Below, piece by piece: positions 8,483 through 14,537 of a stretch of DNA of 30,414 nucleotides (positions are counted from its first letter, which is position 1; each line of letters starts with the position of its first letter). The notes under the pieces are model-generated. The model had not been told where the DNA came from. It saw nothing but the letters and a program-made list of their open reading frames with translations, and did no database searches. The stretch comes from Mucilaginibacter sp. UBA5151 (GTDB taxonomy: Bacteria > Bacteroidota > Bacteroidia > Sphingobacteriales > Sphingobacteriaceae): contig DHXR01000065.1 of NCBI GenBank assembly GCA_002413785.1, positions 1-30,414 of the forward strand, given 5' to 3'. Both the position numbers and the translations under genes were made by a program.

Positions 8483-8869
8483 TCACTCACCTTTTCCACC
8501 CTCCTTATCATTGTGTTTCTTTTCGATGAGGTATGATAAAAATAAGCCCAGGCCACCAAAAATGGCAATCAGGGCAAAATAAATAGCCACATTTCCGCTA
8601 TCGTCCCTTTCGCTTATTTTACTGAACAACGTATGATCCAATAAATAAGCCAGGAACAAACCAACGCCGGCGCCGATAAATAAAAGACCCCATTTTAAAT
8701 TTTGAAAAGGCGCCGATTGTGGTTTATACCTGCGCGGGTCCATTCCGCGTTCAATCATCGCCATTCTTTCGCGTTTAGCCAGGTAAACAATGCCAAAAAT
8801 CATCGCGAACATTGCTATCGGCACTAAAATAGCGACCATTACTCCTAATTCTCTTACATGATCATCCAT
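8483..8869 (-). CDS. Small three-helix membrane protein, DUF6249-like
   Basis: A 128-residue inner-membrane protein with three predicted helices at about residues 9-30, 58-77 and 94-113. Between the first and second is a cytosolic basic loop with the hallmark LAKRERMAMIERGMDP, which resembles the DUF6249 family. The C-terminal tail is short and charged (EKKHNDKEGG). In Bacteroidota such genes often stand next to ECF sigma / anti-sigma pairs, and that is the case here: the sigma factor is divergent across 276 bp. A role in envelope-stress signalling is therefore an inference from context. No biochemical function is known to me. Confidence 0.72.
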   Translation of the reverse strand: MDDHVRELGVMVAILVPIAMFAMIFGIVYLAKRERMAMIERGMDPRRYKPQSAPFQNLKWGLLFIGAGVGLFLAYLLDHTLFSKISERDDSGNVAIYFALIAIFGGLGLFLSYLIEKKHNDKEGGKGE

Positions 8870-8976
8870 AATATTTAATTTTTAAAGGTTAATATTTTTT
8901 GTTTTAATCACCATCCCGGTGTATTTGTAAGCTATGACCACATTGTTTTTGCAGAGGTTACAGTATTTTGAAAAAA

Positions 8977-9080
8977 AGTTTGCAGTTTCCAGTAAGCAGT
9001 TTGCAGCTTGTCCACGGTCTATGGACCATCGACTATGGGCTTTTTCTTTCGGACTTTTCTGACTTTCCGACTTTCGGACT
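8977..9080. repeat. Three consecutive short tandem arrays (7, 7 and 8 bp period)
   Basis: Five heptads of AGTTTGC type (8977-9011) are followed directly by four heptads of CTATGGA type (9012-9039). After a short T-rich stretch come octads of CTGACTTT type (9051-9080). Three unrelated unit sequences with the same arrangement abut here, ending at the sigma-factor promoter. Confidence 0.85.
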
Positions 9081-9088
9081 AAAAAATC

Positions 9089-9096
9089 TATCTTTA
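9089..9096 (+). promoter_or_regulatory. Candidate -7 element for the sigma/anti-sigma operon
   Basis: TATCTTTA differs from TAnnTTTG only at the last base. It starts 8 nt after the octad array and lies 57 nt before the sigma-factor ATG. No good TTG is found at -33, since that position falls in the octads. Confidence 0.4.
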
Positions 9097-9145
9097 CATA
9101 AAGTGTAACCTAAGGCACTAAAGGGACGTCAGAGAGCTATAACAG

Positions 9146-9742
9146 ATGCAAAGCGAGCTTTCAGATATAGCATTGATAGAACAAGCCCTGGCAGGCAACC
9201 AGTCGGCTTATACCGATTTGGTTAAGCGTCATCAGCGGTTTGTTTTTACTTTGGCAATGCGTTTTGCAAAAAGCCGCGAAGATGCCGAAGAAATAGCGCA
9301 GGATTGTTTCATAAAAGCCTACAGGTCACTGGCATCCTTCCAGGGGCAGTCCAAGTTTAGTACATGGCTGTATAGTATTGTTTACACTACTGCCATGACA
9401 TTTTTGCGAAAGAAAAGAGTGGTTACTGATTCTATTGACGACGAAAATATTTATATCCGGATAGATGCCGATAGCTATCGGCACCAGGCATCGGGATATG
9501 ATGTAAATAATGCTGAAAACAAATCAAGATCGTTTTATTTAAATAAAGCGATCGAACAGCTTTTACCGGATGATGCAGCCGTTATCACCATGTTTTACAA
9601 GGGCGAGTTATCGCTCGAAGAAATAGGGCAGGCATTGAGAATGGAAGCAAATACGGTTAAAGTAAAATTATTCAGGGCGCGCCGGCGTTTAAAAGAAAAA
9701 CTGGAGCGCAATTTAAAACATGAAGCAAAGGAGCTGATATGA
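9146..9742 (+). CDS. ECF-type RNA polymerase sigma factor (sigma-70 family)
   Basis: A 198-residue alternative sigma factor. Region 2 is clear in the N-terminal half: YTDLVKRHQRFVFTLAMRF, then SREDAEEIAQDCFIKAYRSL, then FSTWLYSIV, which cover the core-binding and -10 recognition helices. Region 4 is in the C-terminal third: GELSLEEIGQALRMEANTVK followed by KLFRARRRLKEKL, the helix-turn-helix for the -35 site. The linker (about residues 95-130) is acidic and long. The last codons overlap the next gene by the ATGA arrangement (9739-9742), so the two are translationally coupled. The downstream gene is probably its anti-sigma factor. Confidence 0.95.
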   Translation: MQSELSDIALIEQALAGNQSAYTDLVKRHQRFVFTLAMRFAKSREDAEEIAQDCFIKAYRSLASFQGQSKFSTWLYSIVYTTAMTFLRKKRVVTDSIDDENIYIRIDADSYRHQASGYDVNNAENKSRSFYLNKAIEQLLPDDAAVITMFYKGELSLEEIGQALRMEANTVKVKLFRARRRLKEKLERNLKHEAKELI

Positions 9743-10230
9743 ATACGATAGAGGAAAAACTTTGGAACTATATTGACGGCAGTTGCAGCGAGGATGAGCA
9801 AAAAGCCATCAGCGCACTTATTGCCGGCAATGAAACATACCGGATTAAGTACAACGAACTTTTAAAACTTAATAAGGAATTTTCGGCGATGGAACTTGAC
9901 GAGCCATCAATGGCTTTTACCTGCAATGTAATGGAGGCCATCCGCACCGAACAAGCGCAGCCGCCGCTTAAAGCAGCCATTAATAAACGGATAATTATGG
10001 GTATCACTATCTTTTTTGTGTTAACCATAGCGATCTTACTGGGCTTTGTTTTAGCGAATATCCACCTGTCAGCCATAAATGTAGCTGTACCTGCAGGCTT
10101 AAAAATGCCTGAGATGAAGACCTATTTTACAAAACCAGTTATTGAAGGCTTTTTATTTTTTGATGCGGTATTGGCACTGTACCTGTTTGATACTTTTCTG
10201 CGCAGGAAGGGCCAAACGAAGCAAATATAA
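9739..10230 (+). CDS. Putative membrane anti-sigma factor
   Basis: A 163-residue protein with a soluble N-terminal part of about 85 residues (EEKLWNYIDGSCSEDEQKAI, then an acidic helix and the FSAMELDEPSMAF segment), followed by helices at about 92-113 and 131-156. The N-terminal start 'EEKLW.YIDG' and the Y..KYNELL helix resemble Bacteroidota anti-sigma domains, although no HxxxCxxC zinc motif is present. It overlaps the sigma gene by 4 nt, which is the classical layout for a membrane protein that holds its ECF sigma factor inactive. Function is inferred from context and topology. Confidence 0.7.
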   Translation: MNTIEEKLWNYIDGSCSEDEQKAISALIAGNETYRIKYNELLKLNKEFSAMELDEPSMAFTCNVMEAIRTEQAQPPLKAAINKRIIMGITIFFVLTIAILLGFVLANIHLSAINVAVPAGLKMPEMKTYFTKPVIEGFLFFDAVLALYLFDTFLRRKGQTKQI

Positions 10231-10251
10231 ACCCGCGTTGAAAAAATGTCA

Positions 10252-10324
10252 ATTTTGGCAATAATTCGACAGTTTTTATGCAAAAATGGCAGCTATTTGC
10301 CAAATAACGATCATTTTGGCAATA
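10252..10324. promoter_or_regulatory. Repeated operator-like motif ATTTTGGCAATA (two direct, one inverted copy)
   Basis: ATTTTGGCAATA occurs identically at 10252-10263 and 10313-10324, exactly 61 bp apart. A near-complementary copy, TATTTGCCAAATA, lies between them at about 10294-10306. The cluster is 33-105 bp upstream of the sigma-54-like promoter. This would suit activator binding, but the protein is unknown. This cluster begins the 305-nt gap between the anti-sigma and DUF2911 genes. Confidence 0.45.
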
Positions 10325-10356
10325 CACTAACGCCGTGCCAGATGTGTCAAAATAAT

Positions 10357-10371
10357 TGGTATAGTAATTGT
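10357..10371 (+). promoter_or_regulatory. Sigma-54-like promoter candidate (-24/-12)
   Basis: TGGTATAGTAATTGT fits TGGYACR-N4-TTGC in the -24 GG and in TTG, with the correct 12-bp distance between the reference G residues (10358 and 10370). It has T in place of C after TTG and T in place of C in the -24 box. The predicted start is near 10383. Confidence 0.35.
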
Positions 10372-10382
10372 TATACAATATA

Positions 10383-10462
10383 CGGACTGGCATCCTGCCA
10401 GTTCAATTGTGATAAGGTTTAGGTTGAAAGCCCCAAGCAGCGAGTGCAAGGGGCTTTTATTT
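10383..10462 (+). ncRNA. Candidate short RNA of about 80 nt
   Basis: If the promoter at 10357 is real, transcription would enter a perfect hairpin (ACTGGCA, 10386-10392, with TGCCAGT, 10396-10402, 3-nt loop) and end at the strong terminator at 10427-10458. That would give a small RNA without an open frame. The hairpin can also be read as a palindromic operator, and the terminator could simply end the upstream operon. Confidence 0.28.
10427..10458 (+). terminator. Rho-independent terminator AAAGCCCC...GGGGCTTTT
   Basis: Eight base pairs (AAAGCCCC with GGGGCTTT) around a 15-nt loop are followed by TTTTATTTTTAT. It insulates the DUF2911 gene, starting 78 bp further on, from anything upstream. 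Confidence 0.8.
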
Positions 10463-10535
10463 TTATATTGTCATTTCAACTTAAACTATTGTAATTATCC
10501 ATTTACAATTGATAACTTAGTTTAAATATTCGATT

Positions 10536-11381
10536 ATGAAAAAGCTTAGTTTATCCATAATTATCCTGCTGATTGCCGGTATAGGTTTAAAAACAAATGC
10601 ACAGGCGCCGAGGATTCCCGAAGCCAGTTCAACCCAAACCATTATCCAGGATTTCGGACTTGGGAAAATTACCATAACTTATTCAAGGCCAAATGTTAAG
10701 GGCCGCATGATTTTCGGCGGAATAAACCCTTACGGACAGGTTTGGCGTACCGGAGCAAATGCCGCTACCACTATAAATTTCACTGAAAATGTGATCGTTG
10801 AAGGCCATAATGTCCCCGCCGGGACCTACTCGCTGTTCACAATTCCCGAAAAGGATGAATGGACAGTAATCCTAAATAAAACAGTTAAACAATGGGGCGC
10901 CTATAGTTATAAAGAGGCCGATGATTTTTTGCGTTTCAAAGTAAAGCCTGTTAATCTTGATGAAAAAAGGGAAACTTTTACCGTTCAGTTTACCAACGCA
11001 ACCACAAAATCAGCAGACCTGCATTTGGTTTGGGACCATACCGCGATTATTGTTCATTTAGAAACTGATGACGACGCCCAAATAACAGCTAATATTGACG
11101 AATTGATGAAGGGCGACCGTAAACTCTACTATTTTAATGCTATACAGTATTATTACGAGAACAATAAGGACATGAACAAGGCATTGGGTTGGGCGCTTGA
11201 AGCTGAAAAAGTTGATCCCGGACCATGGTACAAATTATGGGAAGCCCGCATCCGCTTAAAAATGGGTGACAAAGACGCAGCAATTGCAGCGGCGCGGGAA
11301 GGAATCAGGCTGGCAAAAGCAAGTAATGATGATGAATATGTACGCTTAAACCAGGCCGTGATAGACCAGGCAGGGAATTAG
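10536..11381 (+). CDS. DUF2911 domain secreted protein
   Basis: A 281-residue protein with a clear signal peptide (MKKLSLSIIILLIAGIGLK, cleavage likely after NA at residue 22). The DUF2911 domain fills residues ~24-175, with the typical QDFGLGKITITYSRP start, the GGINPYGQVWRTGANAATT block, and the VPAGTYSLFTIP and VWDHT segments. Residues ~185-281 are helical and TPR-like (WALEAEKVDPGPW, AAIAAAREGIRLAK), as in other DUF2911 proteins of this group. The location is the periplasm or outside the cell. The biochemical role of the domain is not known to me. It is a single gene behind a strong terminator; the accessory zone starts 16 nt after its stop. Confidence 0.9.
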   Translation: MKKLSLSIIILLIAGIGLKTNAQAPRIPEASSTQTIIQDFGLGKITITYSRPNVKGRMIFGGINPYGQVWRTGANAATTINFTENVIVEGHNVPAGTYSLFTIPEKDEWTVILNKTVKQWGAYSYKEADDFLRFKVKPVNLDEKRETFTVQFTNATTKSADLHLVWDHTAIIVHLETDDDAQITANIDELMKGDRKLYYFNAIQYYYENNKDMNKALGWALEAEKVDPGPWYKLWEARIRLKMGDKDAAIAAAREGIRLAKASNDDEYVRLNQAVIDQAGN

Positions 11382-11397
11382 TGCCGGGTTTTTACCT

Positions 11398-12241
11398 TAT
11401 AATAGAAAGGAGCTACAGGAATTAGCAGGATTTTGAGTTGCGGATGTACGATGCCAGGATCGGCAGGTGGTTAAGTACAGACCCCAAAGGGCAGTTTGCT
11501 TCGCCGTACGAAGGTATGGGGAATGATCCGGTGACGGGAAGCGATCCGACGGGAGGAGATGTCACAGATTGGTATAAGAATGTTGCAACCGGCGCTTTAT
11601 TTTGGCAAGCAGGGAATGCTGCAACTGTTACGGGGGATGATGGATTAGTTTATGATAATGTTGGGAGGATGACGAATTGGGCGCAAGACATTAAGGCCAC
11701 TGATGGAACTAAAATATATGAACATTGGCATGGGGGACCTGATGGACAAAGGCTTATGACAGGTTATACTGAAAGTAAAGATGCGCCAGATGGGGTAGTA
11801 AATTCAGTAAGCTTTGGTGCTACAGTTATAATAGGGGCCTCTATTGAAATTGGCCATGTTTCAGACTGGCGGGGTAATGGTAGATGGTTTATGTCTATAT
11901 CTGGCAATATTGGTATAGGAACTGGTGGCGGGTTTAATCACCGCACAATAAAGAGTAATCCGGGGAACGATTTTAAAGTTGGAGATTACGCAAATGGTAG
12001 TAGTTCTTATAGCGGCGGAATTGGACCAATCAATTATACTCATGGAGGAAATAATGCGTCTTCGGGTCCTGGAAGCGCGGAATTTAATCCCCTTAAACAA
12101 GGGGCTACTTATACGGAAAGTGGATTAACAGCAACAGGTGCAATTTTAAAGCCGGAAAATGTGCTTACCTCCTTCTCCCATGAAAGTATAGGAATAATGT
12201 TTTCATCCACAAATACAACTCTTTCTAACAAAGATTATTAG
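11398..12241 (+). pseudogene. Tail of an RHS-repeat protein with variable C-terminal tip, frameshifted fragment
   Basis: Only the end of the RHS core is present. Read from 11398, one frame gives YNRKELQELAGF and stops; the neighbouring frame continues from about 11426 as QDFELRMYDARIGRW, then LSTDPKG and GNDPVTGSDPTGG, the standard end of an RHS core. A 1-nt shift near 11431 therefore splits the core. After the core boundary a 220-residue tip is intact to the stop at 12241, with a glycine-rich middle (GNIGIGTGGG) and no toxin family that I recognise. In family knowledge, such tips are polymorphic toxins swapped between RHS cores, and displaced tips are kept as cassettes. A TTG at 11438 could allow expression of the tip alone. 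The N-terminal core, normally over 1000 residues, is absent. Confidence 0.8.
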
Positions 12242-12334
12242 TTTAATTAAAAACCTAACATCTTTGCCTAACAATGGGGAGTACATTGCTTTTATGAAAA
12301 TGATAACTTTAGATTTTAATTTAAATGAACATAG

Positions 12335-12727
12335 ATGAAAAAAAGAATAATTATCTTGCTGATTGCGCAAATTTTCCTTTATCTTGTTTTCTTTCAGCTT
12401 ATCCCATATTTTTCCGATAAATATCGTGGATGCTATATATATCGAGACGTTTATAGACAATATATTAAATCTACTGTCTTAGATAAATTTATTGACTCCA
12501 AAAACCACAATGAAAAAACAATTATTTACTTTGGAAAAAACAAAAAAGAAGAAACTATGATTTTTCCTGGTTATCTAGTAGATATGTATGATTTCTTAAA
12601 TGTTGGAGATTCAATAATTAAGGAGAGAAATTCAATTTACTATAAAGTAAAACCTGAAGCAACTGGAAAAGATACAGTGTTTAAATTAGAAACTACTTGT
12701 AAAGATAGTTTGGTTAAATGGCATTAG
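12335..12727 (+). CDS. Small membrane-anchored protein, candidate immunity protein of the RHS tip
   Basis: A 130-residue protein. Residues 5-24 form a hydrophobic N-terminal segment (IIILLIAQIFLYLVFFQLI), either an uncleaved anchor or a signal peptide. The rest is a small alpha/beta domain with VGDSIIKERNSIYYKV near the C-terminus; I have seen this style in many uncharacterised Bacteroidota proteins. The gene is markedly AT-rich compared with the housekeeping genes, as is the preceding RHS tip, which suggests both came in together. Directly following an RHS tip is where the cognate immunity gene usually sits; that role is inferred from position only. A repeat copy begins 35 nt after its stop. 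Confidence 0.6.
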   Translation: MKKRIIILLIAQIFLYLVFFQLIPYFSDKYRGCYIYRDVYRQYIKSTVLDKFIDSKNHNEKTIIYFGKNKKEETMIFPGYLVDMYDFLNVGDSIIKERNSIYYKVKPEATGKDTVFKLETTCKDSLVKWH

Positions 12728-12761
12728 TTTCTAAGCTACTATTGGGCAATGTGTCATTCCT

Positions 12762-12870
12762 GCTACCGCAAGAGCTTTTTTTGGCTACCGCAAGCCTCTG
12801 CCCCGCAAGCCAGGAAAACGCAAAGTAAGATACGAGACAAAGCCTGGCCGTGCGCCGGGCTTTGTTATTT
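12762..12870 (+). repeat. Copy (B) of dispersed repeat family, ending in a terminator-like hairpin
   Basis: It starts with GCTACCGCAAG, then a T-run, then GGCTACCGCAAG. It ends with AAAGCCTGGC (12839-12848), a 5-nt loop, GCCGGGCTTT (12854-12863) and GTTATTT. The first 35 bp match copy C at 13306 almost exactly. The hairpin could terminate the preceding gene. The remaining stretch to 13047 (about 180 bp) shows no gene, only a second GCCGGGCTTTGTTATTT at 13037 and a direct repeat of TTACTACCAT. Confidence 0.6.
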
Positions 12871-13047
12871 AGTATGGGGGGGGGGTAAAATGAAAGGCGG
12901 CGGAACTGGCAAACGAAATTGCGTTTTTGATAATAATAAAGGCATTTTTTAGCGCTGTCAACAAAAAATGGCAGCTGCGTAAGTATCATTTACTACCATT
13001 TAACTACCATAAACAAGCATTATTTAGCAGCTAAATGCCGGGCTTTG

Positions 13048-13296
13048 TTATTTTACAGCAATGTTTTGTTCAAAGAAAGTTTGAAACTTGTTTTTGGTGA
13101 GCATGCCGTCAATAATACGATATAGGGCGCTTTTGTCTTCTTCGTCAAGTTGTGAAATCAACTGCACTTTTTCATTAGCAGTTTTATCTTCTACCCTTAC
13201 AGGTGCGGGCATACTGTCTTCCAAATGAATAACCTCATCTACAGTCATGCCGAAAAATTGAGCAATCCTATCTAATGCCTCAACAGAAATATCCCT
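13048..13296 (-). pseudogene. C-terminal remnant of an XRE-family transcriptional regulator
   Basis: The remnant reads ISVEALDRIAQFFGMTVDEV, then IHLEDSMPAPV and a helical C-terminal part ending FFEQNIAVK. It matches the end of the HTH and the tail of small XRE regulators common in Sphingobacteriaceae. The N-terminal helices of the DNA-binding domain (about 40 residues) are missing. The frame runs upstream into repeat copy C, and the residues before ISVEAL (RQPKNTCGSGG) are translated repeat. The break coincides with the GCTACCGCAAG end of the repeat, so the insertion probably removed the 5' end. A nominal start within the repeat exists, but the product could not bind DNA in the normal way. 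Confidence 0.75.
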
Positions 13297-13305
13297 TTGA
13301 CCCCC

Positions 13306-13440
13306 GCTACCGCAAGTGTTTTTTGGCTGCCGCAAGTCTCCCGGCTTGTGGCCCGCATGCAGGTAGCCCGCATACCGGGTAAACGAAAAGCTTGATAGAA
13401 AGACAGGGCCTGATCAACGCGCACCGGGCTTTGTTATTTA
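13306..13440. repeat. Copy (C) of dispersed repeat family, abutting the XRE remnant
   Basis: Begins with GCTACCGCAAGTG plus a T-run and GGCTGCCGCAAG as in copy B. It continues with AAACGAAAAGC and TGATAGAAAGA, which are shared with copy D, and ends CACCGGGCTTTGTTATTTA. No transposase and no clear target duplication are visible. Confidence 0.6.
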
Positions 13441-13496
13441 TTCCCCTGCCTGCTCCGCATACCCGCATTATGGCAGTGGTCAACCGCGATCCACTT

Positions 13497-13527
13497 TTGC
13501 AAATCCCGCCAAAATTTACTATATTTG
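13497..13527 (+). promoter_or_regulatory. Orphan promoter-like sequence with TATATTTG
   Basis: A TTG at 13497 and a perfect TAnnTTTG element at 13520-13527 are separated by 20 bp. No convincing gene follows on the plus strand before repeat D. It may be a promoter whose gene was lost. The 520-nt gap from 13336 to 13855 otherwise holds only repeat copies C and D. Confidence 0.3.
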
Positions 13528-13660
13528 AATTAATCCCCGGTATTAAAACCTTACCGCAGAAAATCACGCAAAATTATTTTATACCCCGTTTTTTCGGTCG
13601 CTTTACTGCCTTTCTTTGACATTTTAATTGCATTTATTTGATATTCAATGGTTTAAATAA

Positions 13661-13790
13661 ACAGCCTCCTCTGGCGCAAGTATGTCGGGCAGGGAAAGCG
13701 GGTAATTGCTACTTGTGCCCCGCTTGCAAGATAAACGAAAAGCAAGATAGAAAGAAAGAGCCTGGCCGAGCGCCGGGCTTTGTTATTTAA
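13661..13790. repeat. Copy (D) of dispersed repeat family
   Basis: Begins CAGCCTCCTCTGGCGCAAG (compare copy A). It contains AAACGAAAAGCAAGATAGAA (compare copy C) and ends with the hairpin AGCCTGGC/GCCGGGCT (13759-13780) plus TTGTTATTT (compare copy B). It therefore links the A-type and B/C-type copies as one mosaic family. A short related word, CCCCTGGCTTTATTATTACAG, covers the end of the toxin gene at 13840-13860. Confidence 0.6.
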
Positions 13791-13855
13791 TGGGCGTAAG
13801 CTTTTTTAGTTTTATTATAAGCCAGCAAGCCGGGCCACTGCCCCTGGCTTTATTA

Positions 13856-14109
13856 TTACAGATAAATATCTTTTCTGTGTCCAAGATCAACAACATCAAC
13901 TAAAAGGATATCATCAACAATCTCATAGATGATGCGGTAATCCGCCACACGGATATGATAAGCGGCATAGCCTTTTAGTTTTTTACAACCCTGCGGCCTG
14001 GGGTCGTCGGCCAGGCGATAAATGGCAGCCTTAATATTGGAGTAATATGGCTCGTTGATATGCTGTAAGCTTTAGCGGCTCTTTTTTTGATGGTAATCCG
14101 ATAAGTCAT
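13856..14109 (-). pseudogene. ParE/RelE-type toxin gene with a 1-nt frameshift
   Basis: From ATG at 14109-14107 the frame reads MTYRITIKKRAAKA and then goes wrong. Shifting by one base near 14067-14072 restores LQHINEPYYSNIKAAIYRLA, then DDPRPQGCKKLKGY, YHIRVADYRIIYEI and VDLGHRKDIYL to the stop at 13856. This is the full 84-residue layout of a ParE/RelE ribonuclease- or gyrase-type toxin, including the basic core and the C-terminal HRKDIY. One base appears to be missing between the Ala codon and TTA. No alternative start exists in the downstream frame, which is closed by TAA just before the junction. The start codon overlaps the antitoxin stop, as in active pairs. A sequencing error would give the same picture. 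Confidence 0.82.
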
Positions 14110-14315
14110 TAACTTTTACGTTTAGCTTCGATCATGCGGAAAGCGTCATCTATAGGAATAGATGGGCCGTTATCAGCTTTAGCTTGTTCATAAAGTTTAA
14201 TATCTTCCAGTTCCTCCAGTTCCTCCATGATGTTTTTAAAATCATTTATGGGAAGCACCACAGATAATTTTTTACCTGTATCGTCGGTTATGAATTGTGG
14301 GTGTATAGCTAACAT
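14109..14315 (-). CDS. Phd/YefM-like antitoxin (RelB-type)
   Basis: A 68-residue antitoxin. The N-terminal QFITDDTGKKLSVVLPINDF is the short beta-strand/DNA-binding region typical of Bacteroidota Phd/YefM-like antitoxins. The acidic helical segment MEELEELEDIKLYEQAK and the tail SIPIDDAFRMIEAKRKS would wrap the toxin. It lies directly before the ParE-like gene with overlapping stop and start. Because the toxin is frameshifted, it is now probably a solitary antitoxin or autorepressor. A TATCTTTA -7 element is found 12 nt upstream. Confidence 0.82.
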   Translation of the reverse strand: MLAIHPQFITDDTGKKLSVVLPINDFKNIMEELEELEDIKLYEQAKADNGPSIPIDDAFRMIEAKRKS

Positions 14316-14326
14316 ATTTTTTTATT

Positions 14327-14334
14327 TAAAGATA
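14327..14334 (-). promoter_or_regulatory. -7 element of the antitoxin/toxin operon
   Basis: On the minus strand TATCTTTA differs from TAnnTTTG by one base. A TTG is present 20 bp further upstream (14355-14357). The leader would be only a few nucleotides long. Confidence 0.4.
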
Positions 14335-14390
14335 AGTATTAATTTGTTTTGAGGCAATTTGTACTTCATTTTTCACCTTTTAATTATCTC

Positions 14391-14490
14391 TGCCCCTCGT
14401 GGTGGTGTTTAGCGCAGGCCAAGAGTTGGAGCACTCGTGTGCCGGAGAGTAATGTAGCCTGGCGGAGCGCGGGGCATTATTATTGCAGAT
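14391..14490. repeat. Diverged copy (E) of dispersed repeat family
   Basis: TGCCCCTCGTGGTGGTG, GCGCAGGCCAAGAG and CACTCGTGTGCCGGAG parallel the order of words in copy A. It closes with GCGCGGGGCATTATTATTGCAG, parallel to the GCCGGGCTTTGTTATTT end of the others. No gene is seen between 14335 and 14537. Confidence 0.4.
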
Positions 14491-14537
14491 AAAGGAAAGC
14501 CTGCAGCCAATCTGGATAAATTTTTAAACTGATCCCT

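Noticed and set aside
12839..12870. Riboswitch or attachment site at the CCGGGCTTTGTTATTT repeats
   Set aside because: The simple stem plus T-rich tail is explained by a terminator; no integrase or aptamer core is present.
13307..13619. Open frames on both strands between the XRE remnant and repeat D
   Set aside because: They run through repeat copy C and unrelated intergenic DNA, without recognisable protein features.
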